Shown here: positions 1 through 6,712 of the stretch, one piece after another
Layout of the letters: each line of letters opens with the position of its first letter
Numbering within the stretch: the stretch's first letter is position 1
Translations under genes and position numbers: made by a program
Notes under the pieces: model-generated
Databases searched by the model: none
Told to the model about the DNA's origin: nothing
What the model saw: only the letters and a program-made list of their open reading frames with translations
Assembly: GCF_036248255.1 (NCBI RefSeq)
Contig: NZ_CP109178.1
Coordinates: 806,001-870,000 of the forward strand
Origin: Streptomyces sp. NBC_01717
Lineage (GTDB): Bacteria; Actinomycetota; Actinomycetes; Streptomycetales; Streptomycetaceae
Length of the DNA: 64,000 nt
Reading direction: 5' to 3'

Positions 1-33
1 GAGCGACGCCTCGGAGCACCTGGACCTGGACCT

Positions 34-303
34 ATGTGGGAGTTTCCCGGCGGCCGGGAGGGTGGCAACCAGTACCTGGTGATGGACCTCGGTACGGGGC
101 CGGGCGCCAACCTGGCCGTGCCGCGCGACCGGGACGAACTGATTGCGCTCGGGCCGCTGTTGTCCAACGACGGCGGCACCTGGCTCGGGACGGCGGCCCT
201 GCTCCGGGCGCCGGACCCGGAGACGGCTCGCGGCGTCCTCATCTCGGACGCGTATGCCCATATCGAGGTCCACAACTGGCAGTTAGACGGGAGGCCGTCG
301 TGA
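34..303 (+). CDS. YciI-like (YCII domain) small protein, possibly 5'-partial
   Basis: An 89-residue reading whose second half (GPLLSNDGGTWLGTAALLRA, then a DAYAH...EVHNW stretch) follows the YciI fold: the age/gain loop, a hydrophobic strand and a C-terminal histidine. These are small dimeric ferredoxin-like proteins of mostly unknown role. The frame is open to the window edge, so the true start may lie outside; the ATG at 34 has no clear ribosome site. The gene contains a TTA codon at 283-285, rare in Streptomyces and read by the bldA tRNA, so expression may be limited to late growth. It converges on the MFS gene with only four bases between the stops. Family assignment is by pattern and moderately sure. 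Confidence 0.6.
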   Translation: MWEFPGGREGGNQYLVMDLGTGPGANLAVPRDRDELIALGPLLSNDGGTWLGTAALLRAPDPETARGVLISDAYAHIEVHNWQLDGRPS

Positions 304-307
304 GTAA

Positions 308-1594
308 CTAGCGGCGGCTCTCCGCCTCCGCGTCCAGAGCCCGCTCCGGCACCGTGACGCCCGCCCCCGTGGGCGCCCAAAGGGTCGCCGCGGAGAGCAG
401 GGTCACGGCCGCCGCGCCCATGAGCATGGGTACGTTGCCGAGCCAGGCGGCCAGCGCGCCCCCCGCAAGGGCTCCGACCGGCACCGTCGTGAGCAGCACC
501 GCCTGCACGAGTCCCGCGACGCGGCCCTGCATGCCGTCAGGGGTGACCAGTTGCTGCGTGGTCGTCATGAAGATCATCCATACGGTGCCGGAGAGGCCGT
601 AGCAGACCTGGTACGCGAACAGCACGGGGAAGGCGAGGCCCAGCGACGCGGCCGGGATCAGGAACACGGCAGCGCCTGCCGCGAGTCCGAAGATCTGCGT
701 GGCCCGCCACAGCCCCGAGGTCCTGGCGAAGCTTCCGGCGAGCAGGGCGCCCGCCAGGGTGGCCGCGCTGTAGGCCGCGTACGTCGTTCCCAACTGCCAG
801 GCGGGCAGGGCAAGATCGCGGGTCGCGTAGAAGACGTAGAGGGCGGCCGCCGCACCGCTGCCGAGGTTGAGTCCAGCGCCCGCCAGGACCATGCGGCGCA
901 GCCGGCGCTCGGCGCGCACCACCGCGAGTCCCGTACGCAGCGAGCCGGCCAGGGACTTCGCGCGGGCGGGCACCCGCGAGCCTGTCACCGCGTCCAGCGC
1001 GGCGGGCAGCGCGAACAGAAAGAGCGCCTCGATCGCGTAGGCCGCACTGCCCGCGAGGAGCGCCGCGTCGGCTCCGAGGAGCCCGACCATGACACCGCCG
1101 AGCGCGGGCCCGCCGACCTGTCCGCTCGTACGGGCCGCGGTCAGGGCCGAGTTGGCGGCGAGGAGCCGCTCCGGTCCGACGACGCGCGGCAGCGCTGCCT
1201 GGAGCGCGACGGAGAGCGTGAAGGTCAGGGTGCCCGAGACGCCTGCGACCACGTACAGGTGCGCCAGGGTGACATGCCCCACCGCGCCGGCCAACGGGAT
1301 CGAGCCGACGACCAGGGTCTGCAGGGTGGTCACCCACACGAGGAGGCGGCGCAGCCTGATCCGGTCGACGATCGCTCCGGCCAGCGGGCTCAGCACGGCG
1401 CCGGGCAGATAGGTCAGCGCCAGCAGCGCGGCCGCCCCGAACGGCCCCGCGCCGAGGTCGGTCACGGCCAGCAGGGTCAGTGCGAGAGCGGTGATCTGCC
1501 GCCCGACGGAGCTGGCGACCTGCTCGCCGCACAGCAGCACGAAGGGACGGTGGCGACGCAGGGGGACCGTCCCGTCGGCCCGTGACGCGCCCAA
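308..1594 (-). CDS. MFS transporter, likely exporter of the RiPP-type locus
   Basis: A 428-residue membrane protein with about twelve hydrophobic segments and the MFS signature loop (GAIVDRIRLRRLL) between helices 2 and 3. It resembles the drug/siderophore exporter branch (MFS_3, EntS-like). The start is TTG at 1594, three bases after the stop of the DUF5825 gene; the GAGGG that would serve as ribosome site overlaps that stop, so translation is probably coupled. As the last gene of the 4.3-to-0.3 kb minus-strand operon it is the natural candidate to export the modified peptide or give self-protection. Substrate is inferred from context only. Confidence 0.85.
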   Translation of the reverse strand: MGASRADGTVPLRRHRPFVLLCGEQVASSVGRQITALALTLLAVTDLGAGPFGAAALLALTYLPGAVLSPLAGAIVDRIRLRRLLVWVTTLQTLVVGSIPLAGAVGHVTLAHLYVVAGVSGTLTFTLSVALQAALPRVVGPERLLAANSALTAARTSGQVGGPALGGVMVGLLGADAALLAGSAAYAIEALFLFALPAALDAVTGSRVPARAKSLAGSLRTGLAVVRAERRLRRMVLAGAGLNLGSGAAAALYVFYATRDLALPAWQLGTTYAAYSAATLAGALLAGSFARTSGLWRATQIFGLAAGAAVFLIPAASLGLAFPVLFAYQVCYGLSGTVWMIFMTTTQQLVTPDGMQGRVAGLVQAVLLTTVPVGALAGGALAAWLGNVPMLMGAAAVTLLSAATLWAPTGAGVTVPERALDAEAESRR

Positions 1595-1597
1595 CCC

Positions 1598-2182
1598 TCA
1601 GATCCCCGTGCAGGGAACGGGCCAGCGGTGCAGCCGCGGCGGTAGGGCCACCGCCCAACCGTCGGCGACGAGAGCGAGCCGCTCGGCTGCGAGCAGGTCG
1701 ACGGCCTCCCGCTGCACGGCGTCGAGTTCACCGAGCGCCGTGGGCTCCTGGACCGTGGCGAAGGTGGCGAGCAGATCCGGGTGGTCGAGGGTGAACCTCG
1801 CCGAGGCGGGCCGCTCTCTGCGGTCCATGACGGTGATGAAGTCCGGGCCGCGGCGGTGGTAGAGCATGCCGGCGGGGAAGGCGGCGTACGAGGTGCGCCA
1901 GGCCCTCAACTCACCTGGTTCGTCGACCCGTTCGACGGGTGGTGGGAGGTGGTGCAGCATCCGTACGTACGGGGCGTCATGCGTGTCAAGCGGGTCGTCG
2001 CCTCGCGCGCGGTCTTCGTAGGCGATCTCCCAGTGCGTACGGAACCGTTGGCTCTGGCACTCGCGCAGGAACTGGACCGCCACCGCCGTCTCGCGCCCCG
2101 CCCCGCCCAGGCAAAGCGGCACGTCCACGTGGACCTGTCGGCCGATCACGCGGTGGGGGACGGTCGCGGGAAGCCTCGTCAT
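1598..2182 (-). CDS. DUF5825 family protein, partner of the radical SAM maturase
   Basis: A 194-residue protein starting MTRLPATVPHRVIGRQVHVD. The ATG at 2182 overlaps the stop of the radical SAM gene by four bases (ATGA), which fixes the start; the longer open frame upstream only shadows the maturase. The features WEIAYEDRARGDDP, a histidine/proline-rich LHHLPPP stretch and a YHRRGPDF motif resemble DUF5825, an actinobacterial family that, as far as I recall, is found next to cobalamin radical SAM peptide methyltransferases. No catalytic motif is visible. A likely role is substrate recognition or a partner subunit for the maturase, inferred from invariable neighbourhood rather than from chemistry. 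Confidence 0.75.
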   Translation of the reverse strand: MTRLPATVPHRVIGRQVHVDVPLCLGGAGRETAVAVQFLRECQSQRFRTHWEIAYEDRARGDDPLDTHDAPYVRMLHHLPPPVERVDEPGELRAWRTSYAAFPAGMLYHRRGPDFITVMDRRERPASARFTLDHPDLLATFATVQEPTALGELDAVQREAVDLLAAERLALVADGWAVALPPRLHRWPVPCTGI

Positions 2183-4104
2183 CCGGCCACCTCCTGACGG
2201 CCCGTGGATTGCGGAGCCGGGTCGGGGTCGATGCGGTCCGGTACGTCCCACGTGGGCAGGGACACGTACGTCCGCCCGTCGCGGAACACCAGCCCCGTCG
2301 CCTGAGCCTGCTGGATCCACCCGCACAGCTCCTCGGCGGGGATGTCGTGTCCGTCGCCGGTCAGCAGCCGGTGCAGCGCGGGCTCCGTCCGCCCGTCCTC
2401 GAGGCGGCGCAGCGCTTGCGCCTGCCAGCCGGTCAGCCGGTGGGTGCGGCGGGGCCAGCCGTGGCGCCGGTCGTGTACGAGCAGTACGTCCACGCCGTCC
2501 TCCGGCTCCGCTTCCTCCATCACCAGGCTCGATCCGTGATGTCCGTCGCGCCATGCCGCGACGGCCCGCTTGAGCCGGCTCTCGGTCTCTCCGCCGATGC
2601 CCGCGTCATCCGTCGCGAACAGGTAGACGAGGTCGCTGAGTTCGGACTCGGGCAGCTCGTAGACATGGTGGTACATCTCGGCTGGGCGCCGCTTGCCGAA
2701 GCCGAACCCCGGGTCCGTGAAGTTCGGGCTGAACCGCTCCAGTTGGATGCGGTGGGCGCCGCCCGGGGGCTGCAGGTGGACGAGCGCGGGCAGCTGGTCG
2801 ACGACCGGGGCGTAGTCCTCGACGGTCTCGCCCGGGAAGCCGTACAGGTAGTTCCAGGTGACGGTCAGCGCGTGGTTCTCGCACTCACGGAGTGTGCGGA
2901 CGTTGCGGGCGCCGCTGACGCCCTTGTCCATGAGGTCGAGGACCCGATTGCTCAGGCTTTCGATGCCGGGCTGGATGAGCACGGCTCCGGCCCGCCCGAG
3001 GAGGGCGATCTGTTCACGGTTGAGGTTGGACTTGACCTCGTAGTGCATCCGCAGATCCCAGCCGCTCTCGGCGGCGAGGGGCAGGAAGTCCTTGAAGTAC
3101 GCCATGTCGATGATGTTGTCGACGGTGACGACGTCGAGGATGCGGTGCCGTCGTACGAGGTGGTCGATCTCGCTCCACAGCTGCTCGCCCGACTTGGCGC
3201 GGAACGCCATGGAGGAGCCGTTGAGCCCGCAGAAGGTGCAGTGGTGCTTCTCGCCCCACCAGCAGCCGCGTGCCCCCTCGACCACCAGCTTCGGGTAGAC
3301 GTATTCGAGGACGGGGGATGCGTCGAGGGCTGCCTGCCACTGGTCGTAGTCGGGCGCGGGGATGTCGGAGGGCGCCACGGTGCGCCGGGACTCGGTGTTC
3401 GCCTGCGAGACCCGGCCGTCCGTCTGCCCTTCCCACCAGCACAGGCCCGGTACGTCGGCGGGTGGCGTGCCGGCGTCCAGGTGGCGCAGGAGCGCCGGGA
3501 AGGCGTACTCGCCCTCGCCGCGCACCACGTGGTCGACGAAGGGATGGTTGCGGTGCAGGGCGTGCCCCATCGGGCCGTCGCAGTTGCTGCCGCCGAAGAC
3601 GACGGTGAGCCCTGGACGGCGGCGCTTGAGCTCCCTGGCCAGCGCGAGCGAGGGCACGTTCTGCATGAACGTGCTGGTGAACCCGACGACGTCCGGTTCC
3701 TGGGCGAGCACTTCCGTCGCGCACTCGGCGATGAACTCGGCCGCGTGGACCCGCATGTCGGAGGCGGTGTCGATGCAGAGGCCGCGACGTGCGGCGTACT
3801 CCTTCAGCCGGGCGACGCCCCAGCTCTCGTCCTCGTACAGCACACCCGAGAAGACCCAGTCACCGAGACCGTCGAAGATCGAATCGCTGCCGATCGCCTC
3901 GTAGTCACCGGGGCGCAGCCGCCCGCCGGACCGCTCGAGGAGGAACTCCGCCCAGCGCAGCGAGCCGTGGAACTCACGCACATCGTCGTCCGGGCGGACC
4001 TGCCGCAACAGCTGGTGCAGCAAGCCCACTTGGAGAGAGGGCAGATCGATCGGGTGCCACGGCATGGTCACCAGCTGTACGCGCACACCACTCTCCCCCG
4101 TCAC
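2179..4104 (-). CDS. Cobalamin-binding radical SAM RiPP maturase (C-methyltransferase type)
   Basis: 641 residues counted from the GTG at 4104. Residues about 130-215 form a B12-binding-like domain (EPDVVGFTSTFMQN, VVFGGSNCDGPMG). The radical SAM cluster motif is GCWWGEKHHCTFCGLNG with C281, C289 and C292, the CX7CX2C spacing typical of the RiPP maturation radical SAM protein 1 family rather than the common CX3CX2C. A C-terminal segment (about 530-610) may bind the peptide. Such enzymes methylate unactivated carbons of ribosomal peptides. A better start may be the GTG at 4086 (MRVQLVTMPWHP), which has GGGGGAG six bases upstream and matches the usual short N terminus. It lies 41 bases after a small candidate precursor ORF and overlaps the DUF5825 gene. 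Confidence 0.88.
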   Translation of the reverse strand: MTGESGVRVQLVTMPWHPIDLPSLQVGLLHQLLRQVRPDDDVREFHGSLRWAEFLLERSGGRLRPGDYEAIGSDSIFDGLGDWVFSGVLYEDESWGVARLKEYAARRGLCIDTASDMRVHAAEFIAECATEVLAQEPDVVGFTSTFMQNVPSLALARELKRRRPGLTVVFGGSNCDGPMGHALHRNHPFVDHVVRGEGEYAFPALLRHLDAGTPPADVPGLCWWEGQTDGRVSQANTESRRTVAPSDIPAPDYDQWQAALDASPVLEYVYPKLVVEGARGCWWGEKHHCTFCGLNGSSMAFRAKSGEQLWSEIDHLVRRHRILDVVTVDNIIDMAYFKDFLPLAAESGWDLRMHYEVKSNLNREQIALLGRAGAVLIQPGIESLSNRVLDLMDKGVSGARNVRTLRECENHALTVTWNYLYGFPGETVEDYAPVVDQLPALVHLQPPGGAHRIQLERFSPNFTDPGFGFGKRRPAEMYHHVYELPESELSDLVYLFATDDAGIGGETESRLKRAVAAWRDGHHGSSLVMEEAEPEDGVDVLLVHDRRHGWPRRTHRLTGWQAQALRRLEDGRTEPALHRLLTGDGHDIPAEELCGWIQQAQATGLVFRDGRTYVSLPTWDVPDRIDPDPAPQSTGRQEVAG

Positions 4105-4145
4105 CGTCCGCTCGACATCCCGCTCACGCTCACGTTCCCGCCCGG

Positions 4146-4271
4146 TCAGCGGGTCGGCGGGCGCTTCTCCATGACGGCGGGCTTGCGGTTCGTGCGCTCC
4201 TCTTCGCGGATCACTACCTTTTTGATCTCCACGACTCTCCCCTGGTCGACGACATCGAACTCACTTGCCAC
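4146..4271 (-). CDS. Candidate RiPP precursor peptide, 41 aa
   Basis: A 41-codon ORF read directly from the sequence: GTG start at 4271, stop TGA at 4146. AAGGTGA lies ten bases before the start, a good ribosome site. The peptide begins MASEFDVVDQGRVVEIKKVV, continues IREEERTNRKPAVMEKR and ends PPTR. The N-terminal half is acidic/hydrophobic like a leader; the C-terminal half is basic and proline-rich. About 83% of codons end in G or C, consistent with translation. It sits on the same strand 41 bases before the radical SAM gene, where precursor genes usually lie. I do not recognise the sequence as a known precursor family; a regulatory leader peptide or chance ORF remains possible. Confidence 0.5.
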   Translation of the reverse strand: MASEFDVVDQGRVVEIKKVVIREEERTNRKPAVMEKRPPTR

Positions 4272-4286
4272 ACAAAGCAGTTCACC

Positions 4287-4406
4287 TTATGGGGCATCAC
4301 ATGCGCCCCACAAGAACCCCGACGGCGGAGCGGCCCGCCCGTCAGAGGCCGTGCAGCACGGGATCACCGAGAGCGACTTTGGGGTATTCGGGGTCGCCCT
4401 GCTCAT
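4287..4406 (-). CDS. Possible small ORF, 39 aa, Cys/Ser/Thr-rich
   Basis: Reads MSRATPNTPKSLSVIPCCTA then SDGRAAPPSGFLWGACDAP and stops at TAA 4287, 15 bases before the 41-codon ORF. An AGGAGGTGA lies 20 bases upstream, rather far for a ribosome site. Cys, Ser and Thr content is compatible with a modified peptide, but codon bias does not separate it from the overlapping 29-codon frame, and only one of the two is likely real. Confidence 0.2.
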   Translation of the reverse strand: MSRATPNTPKSLSVIPCCTASDGRAAPPSGFLWGACDAP

Positions 4407-4431
4407 GGCCCTCGATCGTGAGGGTGGTCAC
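4342..4431 (-). CDS. Possible small ORF, 29 aa, acidic leader-like
   Basis: From GTG 4431 it reads MTTLTIEGHEQGDPEYPKVA followed by LGDPVLHGL and a TGA. The acidic, Leu-ending composition is leader-like, and 79% of codons end in G/C, but there is no ribosome site at useful spacing because AGGAGG touches the start codon. It overlaps the 39-codon frame. Kept as an alternative precursor or leader of the maturase operon. Confidence 0.2.
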   Translation of the reverse strand: MTTLTIEGHEQGDPEYPKVALGDPVLHGL

Positions 4432-4880
4432 CTCCTGATGCGGGGGCGCTGACCCGCATGGCACGCGTTCAGGGTCCGCGCCCTGCCTACTGGGCTCTTG
4501 CGTCACCGCTGAACGTTGTCCCTGTGCCCCGCTCCGTGCTGCGTCGCTACAGCCACGCGCGCCTCGCAGTCCGGAACAGCGAACGGGAGCAGAGCAAACC
4601 TCATCGACCATCGCTTAACCGGGCCCATCCCCGAACGCAGAGACCCCCGCCGGAACGAGCCGACAGGGGTCCACATCAGTCACAGCGGTCACATACGTGT
4701 CACCAACAGGGGCGACGCAGCCGCACCACAAGGACCTGACCAGGCCGAACGCTACCGACCTGGACCACGCGGACGCCGGAAGACGGTTCTGACTACCTGT
4801 GCCAGGTGGGACCGTCAGCTCGGAGCGGGCGGCTACGGCCAATCCAACAGAGCCGCAGCCCCAAGGTCTGCATCAGTCAA
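4432..4880. other. Intergenic stretch without a supported gene
   Basis: Both strands were read. Several open frames cross it but none has a ribosome site, biased codons and a recognisable motif together. The promoter of the minus-strand RiPP operon probably lies in its left part. Confidence 0.4.
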
Positions 4881-5075
4881 GATCCGGACCATTCCCGGGC
4901 CAGCGGTCCCGGCAAGGTCCCCACGGCTGCCATATTCGCGGGTCAGCGAGCTGCTTGCGCTGTACCACCAGCAGACGAAGAACCTGCTGGTGGGCTACTC
5001 GCCGAAGAAGCTGGGCTTCTTCCAGGCGCGGGAAATGGGCTCCTGGCCAGAGCAGATGCCCGGCAGGCGCCCTTC
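4881..5075. repeat. Tandem-hairpin repeat element, copy 1
   Basis: Begins GATCCGGACCATTCCCGG and holds two perfect hairpins: CCACCAGCAG/CTGCTGGTGG around a nine-base loop (4965-4993) and GAAGAAGC/GCTTCTTC around three bases (5004-5022). It ends near GGCAGGCGCCCTTC. The same order of blocks recurs at 37597-37792. Translated, the shared part reads YHQQTKNLLVGYS, but compensating changes preserve the first stem, so it behaves more like a structured DNA or RNA element. It may be the end of a mobile element. Confidence 0.6.
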
Positions 5076-5152
5076 CCGGCGCACATCTGACCAGCAGTTC
5101 CGGGGCATTTCCGGGCCAAGGTCCCGCCAAGACTGCGTGTACGTTGATCGAC

Positions 5153-5692
5153 ATGACCGCGTCGGGACGGGGCTACCGCTATGTCGGGCCTCACCATGTG
5201 ATCGCTGCCGTCAAGGCAGTGGACGGTGGTGCCACGATCCGCACAGCCGCCGACTTCGCGGACTGGGTGGCAGCCCGGTCCGCCGAGGAACTGGACGAGT
5301 CCTTCACCTTCGTCGTCGGCACGGACGGTGCTCTGCGGCTGGCTCCACGCCGCAGCGAACACGTCGCCTGCGCGAGCGGCGATCGGGTGCTGGCCGCCGG
5401 CGAAGTCAGCTTCTACCGCGACGCCGGACACTGGGCGGTGAACGAGGTCAGCAACCAGTCGACCGGCTACTGCCCGGACGTTGCCTCATGGCCGGCTGTC
5501 GCACAGGCACTGGATCAAGCCGACCTCGACCACCCGGACTGCTTCACACACGCAGTGGTCTTCCGTCGATGTCCCACCTGCCAGGAGCACAACATCGTAC
5601 GAGAGGGCCACTTCGTCTGCGTGTTCTGCGACGCAGACCTACCCCGGCGATGGAACGTCGACCCGAACGCGGACGACCCAGACGGGCCCTGA
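5153..5692 (+). CDS. Hypothetical zinc-ribbon protein, 179 aa
   Basis: From ATG 5153 the protein starts MTASGRGYRYVGPHHVIAAV and ends with a four-cysteine motif, CPTCQEHN (about residues 139-142) and CVFC (about 157-160), which should bind one zinc. The middle is an alpha/beta mix with FTFVVGTDGALRLAPRRSEHV. I recognise the pattern from unnamed actinobacterial proteins but not a function. No strong ribosome site is seen before the ATG, so translation may be leaderless or start slightly differently; a longer frame upstream only reads through the repeat element. Codon bias is good. It stands alone between the repeat and the ROK gene on the other strand. Confidence 0.65.
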   Translation: MTASGRGYRYVGPHHVIAAVKAVDGGATIRTAADFADWVAARSAEELDESFTFVVGTDGALRLAPRRSEHVACASGDRVLAAGEVSFYRDAGHWAVNEVSNQSTGYCPDVASWPAVAQALDQADLDHPDCFTHAVVFRRCPTCQEHNIVREGHFVCVFCDADLPRRWNVDPNADDPDGP

Positions 5693-5785
5693 TCTCGTCC
5701 ACCACAGGACATCTGCCACCAGCTCGGGAACCCTGGTCGTTGGGGTTCACTCACCCCGCCACCCCAACAGGCCACCACGCGTGGA

Positions 5786-6712
5786 TCAGCGAATTCCGCT
5801 CGCGCCCACACCATCAGGCGACACCGCCGCGCGGGCCGCGCCCATCAGTGCGGCGTCCCCCGCGGGGCCGGCAGGTTTCATCTCACGAGAACGCCGTGCG
5901 CCGGCCGCCGAGGCACGCGGGTCGTCCGGCGTCCAGCCCCCGGTCACGAGACCGGTGGACAGAGCGGGGGCGACGAGGTTCCAGGAGCGGGCTATGGAGC
6001 CTCCGACGACCAGGGCGGTCGCGCCGAAGTCCACCAGGCGCGGGCCCAGCACGACACCCAGTCCGGTGAAGACATCGTCCAGCACCCGCTGGGCCCGCTC
6101 CTCCCCCGCTCTGGCTCGTCCGGCGATGTCGTGTACATCGGCGGTGGGGTCGCCGTAGCAGGCGAGGATGGCCCGGCGTGAGACGGTGTCCTCCAGCGGC
6201 CGGCCATCGATCTCGGTGAGGTCCATCCGCCCCTCGAGTGGTACGCCGGGACCGTTGTCGCAGATGCGGCCGTCGGCGAGAAACGCCGAGCCGACACCGG
6301 TGCCGAGCGTGATGCCCGCGGCGCGGCGGTGCCCGCGGACGGTACCTGCGGACCACTCGCCGGCCAGGAAGGCGTGGGCGTCGTTGAGGAACACGACGTC
6401 GCCGGGACGCTGTCGCAGTCCGTCGAGGAGTGCTGCTCGCACGTCCATTCCGTACAGGGCGTCGAACTTGCCCACGCCCTGGAAGAGGGCAACCCCCCGT
6501 GCGTAGTCGAACGGTCCGGGCACCGCCACGCCCCACCGCGCACCGGGAGGCACCGGCAGCCCGTCGGCGCAGTGTCGTACGGTGCCGAGGATGTCGTCGG
6601 CAGCGCCGTCCGCGTCGAGCGGCTCGCGCGTACGGCTGGTGACCCGCCCCTCGCGCAGGTCGACGAGCGCCGCGGTGACATGGGTGCCGCCGATCTCCAG
6701 GACCGGAATCAA
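5786..6712 (-). CDS. ROK family sugar kinase-like protein
   Basis: 308 residues. The N-terminal phosphate loop (LEIGGTHVTAALVD), the catalytic-Asp strand (VVFLNDAHAFLAGEW) and the second phosphate motif (ITLGTGVGSAFLADGRI) give the ROK/hexokinase-actin fold. The usual ROK zinc motif CxCGxxGC is absent; the matching stretch after EGRMD has no cysteines, so either the zinc site is lost or this is a divergent kinase. The start is TTG, overlapping the stop of the isomerase gene by four bases (TTGA), so it is the last gene of the sugar operon and translationally coupled. Likely phosphorylates a hexose imported by the nearby ABC transporter. Confidence 0.85.
   Translation of the reverse strand: MIPVLEIGGTHVTAALVDLREGRVTSRTREPLDADGAADDILGTVRHCADGLPVPPGARWGVAVPGPFDYARGVALFQGVGKFDALYGMDVRAALLDGLRQRPGDVVFLNDAHAFLAGEWSAGTVRGHRRAAGITLGTGVGSAFLADGRICDNGPGVPLEGRMDLTEIDGRPLEDTVSRRAILACYGDPTADVHDIAGRARAGEERAQRVLDDVFTGLGVVLGPRLVDFGATALVVGGSIARSWNLVAPALSTGLVTGGWTPDDPRASAAGARRSREMKPAGPAGDAALMGAARAAVSPDGVGASGIR

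Noticed and set aside
1939..4452. 837-codon plus-strand open frame opposite the radical SAM gene
   Set aside because: It is the antisense shadow of the DUF5825 and maturase genes; no motif, and its codon pattern is explained by GC-rich third positions of the true genes.
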